Assembly: GCF_020181035.1 (NCBI RefSeq)
Contig: NZ_JAIQYY010000023.1
Span: 80,603 to 144,602, forward strand
Source of the DNA: Streptomyces sp. CoH27
GTDB taxonomy: Bacteria > Actinomycetota > Actinomycetes > Streptomycetales > Streptomycetaceae
Direction of reading: 5' to 3'
DNA: 64,000 nucleotides
The notes under the pieces were generated by a model. It searched no databases. It was not told the DNA's origin and saw only the letters and a program-made list of their open reading frames with translations. Within the stretch, counting starts at the first letter, position 1. Each line of letters begins with the position of its first letter. A program made the translations under genes and the position numbers. Of this stretch, positions 17,306 to 26,173 are shown in pieces.

Positions 17306-18350
17306 GGACAGCGGGCACGATCTGCGGCATCACGGCGACGCCGAGGTCCGTGACGACGGCTCGGCGCTGGTGGACCTCGCCGTCAACGTCCGCGCGGACA
17401 CTCCCCCGGCGTGGCTGCGGGAACGCATCGCCGAGTCGCTGGGCTCGCTCGCGGCCTACCCGGACGGGCGGGCCGCGCGGGCGGCGGTGGCGGCGCGGCA
17501 CGGGCTGCCGGTGGAGCGGGTGCTGCTGACGGCCGGGGCGGCGGAGGCGTTCGTGCTGCTGGCGCGCGCGCTGAAGGTACGGCAACCCGTCGTCGTGCAC
17601 CCGCAGTTCACCGAGCCGGAGGCCGCGCTGCGGGACGCGGGCCACACCGTGGAGCGGGTGCTGCTGCGGGAGGCGGACGGGTTCCGGCTGGATCCGGCGG
17701 CTGTGCCGGAGGAGGCCGACCTGGTGGTGATCGGGAATCCGACCAACCCCACGTCGGTACTGCATCCGGCGGACACGATCGCCCGGCTCGCCCGTCATGG
17801 GCGGACGCTGGTGGTGGACGAGGCGTTCATGGACGCGGTGCCGGGTGAGCGGGAGACGCTGGCCGGGCGGACCGACGTACCGGGTCTGGTGGTGCTGCGC
17901 AGCCTGACCAAGACCTGGGGGCTGGCCGGGCTGCGGATCGGGTATGTGCTGGCCGCGCCGGAGACCATCGGGTCGCTGGAGCAGGCCCAGCCGCTGTGGC
18001 CGGTGTCCACGCCGGCGCTGGCCGCGGCCGAGGCGTGCATGACGCCCCGGGCGCTGGCGGAGGCGGGGCATGCGGCGCATCGGATCGCGGCGGACCGGGC
18101 CCATCTGGTGGCGGGGCTCTCCGCATTCGCCGACCGGGGTGTCTCGGTGGCCGGTCCGGCGGAGGGGTCGTTCGTGCTGGTCCGGATGCCGGGGGCGGCC
18201 GGGGTACGACGCCGGCTGCGTGAGCTCGGCTACGCCGTGCGCCGGGGTGACACGTTTCCGGGGCTCGGCGAGGAATGGGTACGGATGGCGGTACGGGACC
18301 GGGTCACGGTGAACGGGTTCCTGAAGGCGCTGTCCGTCGCGCTGCCGTAG
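17295..18350 (+). CDS. cobC: L-threonine-O-3-phosphate decarboxylase / aminotransferase (CobC)
   Basis: PLP-dependent fold-type I enzyme related to histidinol-phosphate aminotransferase. In cobalamin synthesis it supplies (R)-1-amino-2-propanol phosphate for CobD. The 351-aa protein begins at ATG 17295, overlapping cbiX by 11 bp. Motifs are NPTNPTS, DEAFMDAVPGE and the PLP lysine in SLTKTWGLAGLR (Lys206). It is the last gene of the cobalamin cluster. A histidinol-phosphate aminotransferase role is unlikely in this context. Confidence 0.88.
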   Translation: MHTEDSGHDLRHHGDAEVRDDGSALVDLAVNVRADTPPAWLRERIAESLGSLAAYPDGRAARAAVAARHGLPVERVLLTAGAAEAFVLLARALKVRQPVVVHPQFTEPEAALRDAGHTVERVLLREADGFRLDPAAVPEEADLVVIGNPTNPTSVLHPADTIARLARHGRTLVVDEAFMDAVPGERETLAGRTDVPGLVVLRSLTKTWGLAGLRIGYVLAAPETIGSLEQAQPLWPVSTPALAAAEACMTPRALAEAGHAAHRIAADRAHLVAGLSAFADRGVSVAGPAEGSFVLVRMPGAAGVRRRLRELGYAVRRGDTFPGLGEEWVRMAVRDRVTVNGFLKALSVALP

Positions 18351-18456
18351 CCGGGGCTCCGCCCCAGATCCAGCCAGGGGCTCCGCCCCTGGACCCCGCC
18401 TCGCCCACCCTCCCCCACGCTCGGCTGCGCTCGCGCGGGGGGACCCCCATCCCGAA
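18351..18456. repeat. Streptomyces-type intergenic palindromic repeat, probable bidirectional terminator
   Basis: Between the convergent cobC and MmyB-type regulator genes lie nested GC-rich palindromes: ggggctccgcccc at 18354-18366, ccaggggctccgcccctgg at 18374-18392, and ccccgc-gctc/gagc-like arms with a terminal gggggga. This kind of element is common between Streptomyces genes and could terminate both genes. A related copy appears inside cobB. Confidence 0.7.
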
Positions 18457-18477
18457 GCTGTCGGCTGAGAGGTTCCG

Positions 18478-19338
18478 TCAGGAAATTGCCCTGAGCCCGC
18501 CCCTCGCGCGCGCCCCGCGTTCGCCGCGCCCGTACCCCCGGAGTTCGGCGATCGCCTCGGCCGTCCGCTCGTCCGCCGGGAGGTACACGACAAGCTGCTG
18601 GGCGTCCGCCGTGGCGTCCAGCGTCTCGCGGGTGAGCCGGAGTTCGTGACCGGCCGGGTGATTCAGGCGCAGCACCCCGCGGTGCGGCACCACGTGCAGG
18701 TTCAGGCGACGCGTGAACTCCGGGCCCGCCACCGGGGCCAGTTCCGTGCTGAGCCACTCCGCGTTCTCGATGGACGGGCCGAGCCACAGGTCGAAGGCCT
18801 GCTCGTCGGCGACCTCGGGCCAGTCGGTGAAGAAGGTGCGGGCGCGCGGGTCGGTGAAGACGTACCGGGTGAGGTTCGGGGTGTCGCTGTCGAGGAGTCC
18901 GGTGCCGTCCGTCAGCAGCTCGTAACCGCTGGTGCGGGCGAGGATGTCGCCGAGGCGGTTGGTCACGACGGCGATGCCCGGTTCCAGCAGGCGGAGCGTG
19001 TCGAGCAGGGCGGGGCGGACGTCCCGGCGGGGCGGGGCGGGCCGGGTGTGGCTGGGGCAGGCGCCGCCGGTGATCTTCGCGAGGTAGCGCAGATGGCCGC
19101 GCTCGGCCGCGTCCAGGCTGAGCGCGTCGGCGAGGGCGTTGAGCACGGACACCGAGGGGTTGCGGTCGCGGCCCTGTTCGATGCGGGTCAGGTACTCGAC
19201 GCTGATGCCGGCGCGGGCGGCGAGGTCGATCCGGCGCAGGCCCGGTGAGCGGCGGCGGCCGCGCTCCGGCAGTCCCAGTGTCTCCGGCTGGATGCTGTCC
19301 CGCTTGGCCCGGACGAAGTCCCCCAGTGGTGTACCCAT
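18478..19338 (-). CDS. XRE-family regulator with MmyB-like ligand domain
   Basis: A 286-aa DNA-binding protein. Residues about 30-95 form a helix-turn-helix (IDLAARAGISVEYLTRIEQGRDRNPS). The rest (about 110-260) is the MmyB-like/PAS-like domain with VTNRLGDILARTSGYELL and FFTDWPEVAD. Members often sit beside a reductase gene and respond to a fatty-acid-like ligand. Here an FMN reductase is divergent. There is no Shine-Dalgarno ahead of ATG 19338 on this strand, so the message may be leaderless. A 33-bp dyad lies in the shared promoter. Confidence 0.88.
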   Translation of the reverse strand: MGTPLGDFVRAKRDSIQPETLGLPERGRRRSPGLRRIDLAARAGISVEYLTRIEQGRDRNPSVSVLNALADALSLDAAERGHLRYLAKITGGACPSHTRPAPPRRDVRPALLDTLRLLEPGIAVVTNRLGDILARTSGYELLTDGTGLLDSDTPNLTRYVFTDPRARTFFTDWPEVADEQAFDLWLGPSIENAEWLSTELAPVAGPEFTRRLNLHVVPHRGVLRLNHPAGHELRLTRETLDATADAQQLVVYLPADERTAEAIAELRGYGRGERGARARGGLRAIS

Positions 19339-19376
19339 GAAGGGAGGATAGGTCGCCCCTGCGACCGTCGCCGAGG

Positions 19377-19409
19377 GCTCAGCGTGGCCCTGCGGGGGCC
19401 AGCCTGAGC
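19377..19409. promoter_or_regulatory. 33-bp dyad in the divergent regulator/reductase promoter
   Basis: The left arm GCTCAGCGTGGCCC (19377-19390) and right arm GGGCCAGCCTGAGC (19396-19409) pair at 12 of 14 positions across a 5-bp spacer. They lie 39 bp from the regulator ATG and 34 bp from the reductase GTG. This placement suits an operator for the adjacent MmyB-type regulator acting on both genes. Confidence 0.6.
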
Positions 19410-19442
19410 ACGGCCTGGCTGTGCGGTGCCGGGCGCCCGATC

Positions 19443-20051
19443 GTGGTGGACATGGAGAACACGAACACGCACAAGCTGCTGATCATCGTCGGAAGCGTCC
19501 GGGAGGGCCGGTTCGGGCCGGTCGTCGGGTCGTGGGTGGCCGAACAGGCCCGTACCCACGGAGGGTTCGAGGTCGATGTCCTCGATCTGGCCGACATCGA
19601 CATCCCGTTGGCGCTGCCGGCCGAGTCGCCGAAGTTCGCGGGGGACGCCTACCCGCGGCCGGCCGGGATGGCCCGGCTGACGTCGGCGCTGGAGGAGGCC
19701 GACGCGTTCATCGTCGTCACGCCCGAGTACAACCACAGCTACCCGGCCTCGCTGAAGGCGGCCATCGACTGGCACTTCACCCAGTGGACGGCCAAGCCGG
19801 TCGCCTTCGTCAGCTACGGCGGCGCGGCCGGCGGCCGGCACGCGGTGCTGCACCTGGAGAACGTGCTGACGGAGCTGCACGCGGTGACCATCCGGGACGG
19901 GCTCGCCTTCCCGAACTACTTCACCGCCTGGCAGGACGGCCGCCCCCTGGACGAGTCGGCCGCCGGTTACGCGAAGACCCTGCTCGACCAGCTGTCCTGG
20001 TGGGCGGCCACGCTGCGATCGGGCCGGGAGACCGCTCCCTACCCGGCGTGA
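19443..20051 (+). CDS. NAD(P)H-dependent FMN reductase (flavodoxin-like)
   Basis: Flavodoxin-fold reductase of about 200 aa related to SsuE/chromate reductase. It has the phosphate-binding loop VGSVREGRFGP (about residues 17-27), the TPEYNHSYPASLKAAID motif typical of NADPH-dependent FMN reductases, and YGGAAGG. It probably supplies reduced flavin or acts as a quinone reductase. The start may be GTG 19443 or ATG 19452; neither has a clear ribosome site. It is divergent from the MmyB-like regulator, which likely controls it. Confidence 0.88.
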   Translation: MVDMENTNTHKLLIIVGSVREGRFGPVVGSWVAEQARTHGGFEVDVLDLADIDIPLALPAESPKFAGDAYPRPAGMARLTSALEEADAFIVVTPEYNHSYPASLKAAIDWHFTQWTAKPVAFVSYGGAAGGRHAVLHLENVLTELHAVTIRDGLAFPNYFTAWQDGRPLDESAAGYAKTLLDQLSWWAATLRSGRETAPYPA

Positions 20052-20084
20052 GGGCTGGGCTGGGAGCGGCAGAAGGCCGTGCCG

Positions 20085-20987
20085 TCAGCCCTTGCGGCGC
20101 CGGGCCACCGTCACCGCTCCCCCGCCGGCCAGCACCAGCGCCAGGGCGCCGCCCGCGATGTACGGGGTCGCCGAGCTGCCGCCGGTCTCCGCGAGGTCGG
20201 CGCGGGATCCCTGCGCCTTGACGTCGGCGACCGGGTCGTGGCTCTGCGCCGGGTCGCCGGCGGGCGCGGGCGCCGGGGACTCGCAGGTGGCGCGGGCCAG
20301 GGTGACCGTGCCCTCGACGTCGGCCACGTTGAGCTTCAACGGGTTGACGGAGACCTTGAGTTCGAGGGCGGTGGCGGCCGCCGTACGGGTCGTGGTGCTC
20401 CGCCGGGACAGGTCGAGGCGGACCTCGCCGACGCCGGGCACCTTCACCTCGGTCGGGCCGCCGGCGGTGAGCGTGACGCGCTTGCCGAGGACGGTGACGG
20501 CGCCGAGGACGTTCGCGGCGGCGACCGGAGCCTTGCCGGCCTCGCAGGTGGCGTCGGCGGTGACCGTGTCGGCCTCGATCAGGGACAGCAGGGGCAGGCC
20601 GGGGACGTGCAGCCGGGCGTGGGCGAGCCGGACCGAGCCCTCGGCGCGCCGCGCGGTCACCGTGGCCTTCGCCGAGGCGACGTCCGCGCCGAGGACGGTG
20701 AACGGTCTGCCGCCGGCCACGCCGTCGAGCCGGGCGGACAGGGCGGTCCTGTCGGCGCTCTGCGGTGCCTGGACCTCGTTGAGGGAGACCGCGAGCGGGA
20801 CGTCGACGGTCTTGTTGAGCAGGGACACGTCGAGACCGGTGCGGAGCACCACTGCGGTCGCGCGGCCGTGGTCACCGGTCGCGTGCGCGGCGCCCGCGCC
20901 CAGGACCGCGGGGACTGCGGTGAGGGCGGTGACCGTCGCCAGGGCGGCGAGTCGGCGCGCGGGCATGCGGAAGTCGTTGCTGTTCAA
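20085..20987 (-). CDS. SCO1860-like LAETG-anchored secreted protein
   Basis: Surface protein of about 300 aa. It has an N-terminal signal peptide (basic MPARRLAALATV, hydrophobic core, AHA cleavage region), a beta-rich Thr/Val-rich middle with repeats resembling choice-of-anchor domains, and a Pro/Ala linker. The sorting signal is LAETG, then a hydrophobic span, then RRRKG at the C-terminus. LAETG is recognised by class E sortases in Streptomyces; no sortase gene is in this window. The start is uncertain: TTG 20987 (gggggt ahead of it), ATG 20966, or ATG 21029. The function is unknown. The family name is from memory. Confidence 0.8.
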   Translation of the reverse strand: MNSNDFRMPARRLAALATVTALTAVPAVLGAGAAHATGDHGRATAVVLRTGLDVSLLNKTVDVPLAVSLNEVQAPQSADRTALSARLDGVAGGRPFTVLGADVASAKATVTARRAEGSVRLAHARLHVPGLPLLSLIEADTVTADATCEAGKAPVAAANVLGAVTVLGKRVTLTAGGPTEVKVPGVGEVRLDLSRRSTTTRTAAATALELKVSVNPLKLNVADVEGTVTLARATCESPAPAPAGDPAQSHDPVADVKAQGSRADLAETGGSSATPYIAGGALALVLAGGGAVTVARRRKG

Positions 20988-21130
20988 GGTGGTGGGACCC
21001 CCAGAAGGAACCTGCTTGGGACCCGTCAACCTTGTACGCAGTGCGGGTGAACGGTCAGCGTTCCTGGGTCACTTCACTCAAACGTGGATTTTCCGCACGC
21101 TGATTCGAATCGCCGGGCACGGGCGTTCCC

Positions 21131-22222
21131 TTACCCGACGACGATCCCGTTGAGCACCACCCGGCGCGGTGCCGCCAGCACCCGTACGTCCGCGCGCGGG
21201 TCGGCCTCGTACACCACCAGGTCGGCCGGTGCGCTCTCCTCCAGACCGGGGCGGCCGAGCCAGGCGCGGGCACCCCAGGTCGTCGCGGACAGGGCGGCCA
21301 CGGGCGGGATGCCGGCGGTGACCAGCTCGGCCACCTCGGCGCCGACCAGGCCGTGGGCCAGTGAGCCGCCGGCGTCCGTGCCGACGTAGACCGGGATCCC
21401 GGCGTCGTAGGCACCGCGCACGGTGTCGTAGCGACGCTCGTGCAGCCGGCGCATGTGCGCCGACCAGCGCGGGAACTTGCTCTCGCCACCGTCCGCGAGC
21501 CGCGGGAAGGTGGCGATGTTGACGAGGGTGGGGACGATCGCGACGCCCCGTTCGGCGAAGAGCGGGATCAGGTCCTCCGTGAGACCCGTGGCGTGCTCGA
21601 CGCAGTCGATGCCTGCCTCGACCAGGTCGCGCAGGGAGTCGGTCGCGAAGCAGTGCGCGGTGACGCGGGCGCCGAGCCGGTGGGCTTCCGCGATCGCCGC
21701 CCGGGCGGCCTCGCGCGGCCAGCAGGCGGACAGGTCGCCGAGGTCGCGGTCGATCCAGTCGCCGACGAGCTTGACCCAGCCGTCGCCCCGCTTCGCCTCC
21801 TGGGCGACATAGGCGACCAGGTCCTCCGGTTCGATCTCCCAGGCGTAGTTGCGGATGTAGCGGCGGGTGCGGGCGATGTGCCGGCCGGCCCGGATGATCT
21901 TCGGCAGGTCGGCGCGGTCGTCGATCCAGCGGGTGTCGGAGGGCGAGCCGGCGTCCCGCAGCAGCAGGGCGCCCGCCTCCCGGTCGGTGAGCGCCTGCTT
22001 CTCGGCGGTGTCCGCGTCGACCGGGCCGTGCGCGTCGAGGCCCACATGGCAGTGCGCGTCGACCAGGCCGGGCAGCGCCCAGCCCTCGACCGTGGTGACG
22101 TCCCGGGCACCGGCGGGGCGGTCGTACGACACCCGGCCCCCGACCACCCACAGCTCGTCGCGGACGTCCTCGGGCCCGACGAGGACCCGCCCCTTCACGT
22201 GCAGCACGGCACCATCGCTCAT
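21131..22222 (-). CDS. Metal-dependent amidohydrolase
   Basis: Amidohydrolase-superfamily enzyme of about 363 aa, resembling the imidazolonepropionase and Xaa-Pro/prolidase-like branch. Motifs are LVDAHCHVG (metal HxH), WVKLVGD (a metal-bridging Lys), TAHCF, CVEHATG and the catalytic Asp in VGTDAGG. The start is ATG 22222 with aagg upstream; ATG 22231 is also possible. It lies 18 bp after the glutamine-type ABC ATPase gene on the same strand, so it is probably the last gene of that operon. It may hydrolyse an imported amino-acid-like or amide substrate. The exact substrate cannot be read from sequence. Confidence 0.82.
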   Translation of the reverse strand: MSDGAVLHVKGRVLVGPEDVRDELWVVGGRVSYDRPAGARDVTTVEGWALPGLVDAHCHVGLDAHGPVDADTAEKQALTDREAGALLLRDAGSPSDTRWIDDRADLPKIIRAGRHIARTRRYIRNYAWEIEPEDLVAYVAQEAKRGDGWVKLVGDWIDRDLGDLSACWPREAARAAIAEAHRLGARVTAHCFATDSLRDLVEAGIDCVEHATGLTEDLIPLFAERGVAIVPTLVNIATFPRLADGGESKFPRWSAHMRRLHERRYDTVRGAYDAGIPVYVGTDAGGSLAHGLVGAEVAELVTAGIPPVAALSATTWGARAWLGRPGLEESAPADLVVYEADPRADVRVLAAPRRVVLNGIVVG

Positions 22223-22240
22223 GTACTGCACCTTAATGAG

Positions 22241-23031
<791 letters not shown>

Positions 23032-23035
<4 letters not shown>

Positions 23036-23865
23036 CGGATCGCCTCCTGCTGCTTGGACTCCATACGGCGCACGACGTAGCTGAGCGGGATGGTCACCAG
23101 CAGATAGCACAGGCCCGCGACGAGGATCGGCGTGGAGTTGGCGGTCGTACTGGCAAGATCACGGCCGAACTTGGACAGTTCCCGCTCCTCCAGGGTGACG
23201 CCCAGGAACAGCACCAGCGAGGAGTCCTTGAAGAGCAGGACGAGTTCGTTGGTGAGCGGCGGCAGGATGATCCGGAAGGCCTGCGGGACGATGATGGAGA
23301 TCATGGCCTTCGCGGGCGAGAAGCCGAGCGAGCGGGCCGCCTCCATCTGCCCCTTGGGCACGGCCTGGATGCCGGCGCGGATGGTCTCCGCCATGTACGC
23401 GGCCGAGACCAGGCCGAGCGCGAGGGCGACCTTGCCGTAGGTGCCGCCGGGGATCTCCGTGCCCGGGAAGGCGAGCGGGACGGCCACGCCGACGAAGATG
23501 AAGATCAGCAGGGCGGGCAGGCCGCGGAAGATCTCGATGTAAATGCTCGCCAGCCAGCGGTACGGCCCCACGGAGGACAACCGCATCAGGGCGATGACCA
23601 TGCCGAGGACGAGTCCGACGACGAAGCCGGACAGCGTGTAGAGCACGGTGTTCTTCAGCGCCAGCGTGATGACGTCCGGGAACATCTGCCGGGCGATGCT
23701 GCCCTGCGCGAACTGGTTCTGCAGCCGGCCCCAGTCCGCCGTGACCGCGAAGGCGATCACGGCGGCGACGAAGACGACGTACTGGATGCCCCGGGACAGA
23801 CGCCGCTTCTGACGCCGCGTCAGGCCCTTCTTCTTCGGCTGGAGTCGTACGTCCGTGTCGGTCAT
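23032..23865 (-). CDS. Polar amino acid ABC transporter permease
   Basis: Inner-membrane permease of 277 aa. It has a basic N-terminus, about five membrane spans, and a HisM/GlnP-type EAA loop (AARSLGFSPAKAMISIIVPQAFRIILPP) near residues 185-212. ATG 23865 overlaps the stop of the binding-protein gene (ATGA), and the stop overlaps the ATPase start. A single permease gene implies a homodimer. Confidence 0.92.
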
Positions 23866-24710
23866 GAGGTGGCGGCCGGGGAGGCGACGGAGGCGTCGTA
23901 CGGGCCGATCCACTGTTCGTAGATCTTCTTGTAGGTGCCGTCGGCCTTGGCGTCCTTCAGGGCCTTGTTGATGGCCTCGCGCAGGGCGGTGTTGCCCTTC
24001 TTGACCGTGAAGCCGTACTGCTCGCCGGTCTTGAGGTTGTCGACGACCTTGAACTTGCCGGCGTTGGCCTTGTCCTTCAGCCAGCCCTGGACGACCGGGT
24101 AGTCGATGACGACGGCCTGGACCTGGCCGGTGCGCAGGCCGTTGAGGACCGCGTCGGAGGAGTCGAAGGAGATCGGGTCGAAGCCCTTGCCCTTGACGTA
24201 GTCCTCGCCGGTGGTCTGCGCCTGGGCGCCGAGCTTCTTGCCCTTGGCCTTGACGTCGGCGAGCGAGGTGATGCCGCTGCTCTTGTCGACGAGCACGGCC
24301 TGGGTGGCCTCGAAGTACGGGTCGGAGAAGTCGACGTTCTTCTTGCGCTCGGGCGTGATCGTCATGCCGGCGGCGGCCAGGTCGCACTGGCCGGAGTTCA
24401 GGAAGGCGCCGGTCTTGAAGTTCTCGAACGGGGTGTCGACGATCTGCTGCGTGACGCCGAGGTTCTTGGCGACGAGGTCGATCAGGGAGACGTCGAAGCC
24501 CTGCACCTTGCCGTTGATCTCGGACTGGAACGGCGGGTAGGGCAGGTGGGTGCAGGTGGTCAGCTGGCCGGCCTTGACGACGTGGACCCCCTTGACGGTG
24601 GCACCGCTCCCCCCGCCGTTCGAGGAGCAGCCGGCGGCCACGAGCACCAGCCCGGCGGTCGCGGTGGTGACAGCCAGGAGGCGGGTCCGGTGTCCGAGGA
24701 ACGTTTTCAT
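23862..24710 (-). CDS. Polar amino acid ABC transporter substrate-binding lipoprotein
   Basis: Lipoprotein of 282 aa with a lipobox ending at Cys28 (LVAAGC) and a periplasmic binding protein family 3 body (GFDVSLIDLVAKNLG, DLAAAGMTITPERKK, QWIGPYDAS). It delivers a polar amino acid (glutamine/glutamate/basic type) to the permease. It is the first gene of the transporter operon, with the promoter in the 150-bp gap shared with a divergent aminotransferase gene. Confidence 0.92.
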   Translation of the reverse strand: MKTFLGHRTRLLAVTTATAGLVLVAAGCSSNGGGSGATVKGVHVVKAGQLTTCTHLPYPPFQSEINGKVQGFDVSLIDLVAKNLGVTQQIVDTPFENFKTGAFLNSGQCDLAAAGMTITPERKKNVDFSDPYFEATQAVLVDKSSGITSLADVKAKGKKLGAQAQTTGEDYVKGKGFDPISFDSSDAVLNGLRTGQVQAVVIDYPVVQGWLKDKANAGKFKVVDNLKTGEQYGFTVKKGNTALREAINKALKDAKADGTYKKIYEQWIGPYDASVASPAATS

Positions 24711-24759
24711 GGGGGATCTTCTCTGTGGGGGAACTGTGGCTTCCGATTATAAGGATGAG

Positions 24760-24774
24760 TTTGAGTCTCTCAAA
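24760..24774. promoter_or_regulatory. TTTGAG-TCT-CTCAAA dyad in divergent promoter
   Basis: A perfect 6-bp inverted repeat with a 3-bp spacer, in a locally AT-rich stretch (cgattataag precedes it). It lies 50 bp upstream of the lipoprotein ATG and 87 bp upstream of the aminotransferase GTG. It could be a shared operator or overlap both promoters. No regulator gene is adjacent. Confidence 0.45.
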
Positions 24775-24860
24775 TCAAACCCATGGTTACGGAGCCGCTG
24801 CGCCTAAGATCGATGGAGTCGGCCCCCACATATCACCCCTTGAACGAAGAGAGAAGCGCC

Positions 24861-25970
24861 GTGAGCCACCCCTTCCTCGATCTGCCCCCGCTGAGTGCCG
24901 AGCGTTTCGCCGCGATCGAGGACGGGGTGGCCCGGCTGCTGGACACCCGGCAGGACGTGCTGATCACGCAGGGTGAGGCGCTGCTCCCGCTGGAAGGCGC
25001 GATCCGCGCGGCGGCCGGGCCGGGCACCGTGGCCCTGAACGTGATCACCGGCCCCTACGGCCAGACCTTCGGCAACTGGCTGCGCGACGCCGGCGCGACC
25101 GTGCACGACATCTCCGTCCCCTTCCACACGGCGGTGACGGCCGAGCAGATCGAGGAGGCGTTCGCCGAACACCCGGAGACCGACTTCGTGTCCCTCGTCC
25201 ACGCGGAGGCGGCGACCGGCAACACCAACCCGGTCGCGGAGATCGGCGAAGTGGTACGGCGGCACGGCGCGCTGTTCTACCTGGACGCGGTGGCCTCCGT
25301 GGGCGCGGAGCCGGTGCTGCCGGACGCGTGGGGCGTGGACCTGTGTGTGATCGGGGCGCAGAAGGCGATGGGCGGCCCGGCGGGTGTCTCGGCGATCTCG
25401 GTGAGCGAGCGCGCCTGGGCCCGGATGGCGGCCAACCCGAACGCGCCGCGCCGCTCCTACCTGTCCCTGCTGGACTGGAAGGAGCGCTGGATCGACGCCG
25501 GTCGCGCGGTGCTGCCGCACGCTCCGGCCCAGCTGGAGATGCTGGCGCTTGAGGCGTGCCTGGAGCGGATCGAGTCGGCGGGCCTGGCGGCGGTCATGGC
25601 CCGGCACCGGAGCGCCGCGCTGGCCACCAGGGCGGGCGCGGTGGCGCTGGGCGGCGGGCTGGAGCCGTACGTGTACGAGGAGAAGGACGCGGCGCCGGTC
25701 GCCACGACACTGCGGGTGCCGGCGGGCGTGGTGGCCTCGGAACTGGTGACCAGGGCCCTGGCGACCGACCCGGCGCTGCCGCTGGTCGCGGGCGGCGGCG
25801 CGCTGGCCAAGGAGATGGTCCGGGTCAACCACTACGGGGTGGATGCGACGCCGGGCGTGGTCCAGGGGTCGCTCGCCGCCCTGGGCGGAGCGCTCGCCGA
25901 GCAGGGCCTGACCGTGGACCTGGAAGCCACCCGGCGAGCCGTCGCCGAGGCCTGGGGACAAGGGCGCTGA
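24861..25970 (+). CDS. Class V PLP-dependent aminotransferase (alanine/serine-glyoxylate type)
   Basis: Fold-type I PLP enzyme of 369 aa related to alanine-glyoxylate and serine-pyruvate aminotransferases. The motifs are VHAEAATG, FYLDAVASVGAEP and the PLP lysine in GAQKAMGGPAG (Lys168). GTG 24861 has gaagagagaag upstream at 24845-24855; the frame is open earlier, but that part does not look like the family. It is divergent from an amino-acid transporter and may metabolise the imported amino acid. The substrate is not resolved. Confidence 0.88.
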   Translation: MSHPFLDLPPLSAERFAAIEDGVARLLDTRQDVLITQGEALLPLEGAIRAAAGPGTVALNVITGPYGQTFGNWLRDAGATVHDISVPFHTAVTAEQIEEAFAEHPETDFVSLVHAEAATGNTNPVAEIGEVVRRHGALFYLDAVASVGAEPVLPDAWGVDLCVIGAQKAMGGPAGVSAISVSERAWARMAANPNAPRRSYLSLLDWKERWIDAGRAVLPHAPAQLEMLALEACLERIESAGLAAVMARHRSAALATRAGAVALGGGLEPYVYEEKDAAPVATTLRVPAGVVASELVTRALATDPALPLVAGGGALAKEMVRVNHYGVDATPGVVQGSLAALGGALAEQGLTVDLEATRRAVAEAWGQGR

Positions 25971-26025
25971 GCGCTCCGCTGGATGTGCGGCGACGGGCCA
26001 TCGTCCGGCTGCGGCGCCGTCGTGG

Positions 26026-26056
26026 CTGGTCGCGCAGTTCCCCGCGCCCCTTGAGG
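26026..26056. repeat. Streptomyces dispersed repeat (cgcagttccccgcgcccct type)
   Basis: The 203-bp gap between the aminotransferase and the SEDS gene contains gtcgcgcagttccccgcg followed by ccccttgaggg. This short element recurs between Streptomyces genes and usually forms a stem-loop. A divergent copy, read on the other strand, lies at 61889-61915 (ccccgcgccccttgggg core). It may help terminate the convergent transcripts here. Confidence 0.65.
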
Positions 26057-26173
26057 GAGCTGCCGAACCGCAGTGGACTTCACCAGGTCCGCTCAGCGCT
26101 TCAGGAATCCGGCGAGGACGCTCACGTCGAAAAACCTCAGCGGCCCCTCGCTCTCACCGGAAGGGACGCGGTC

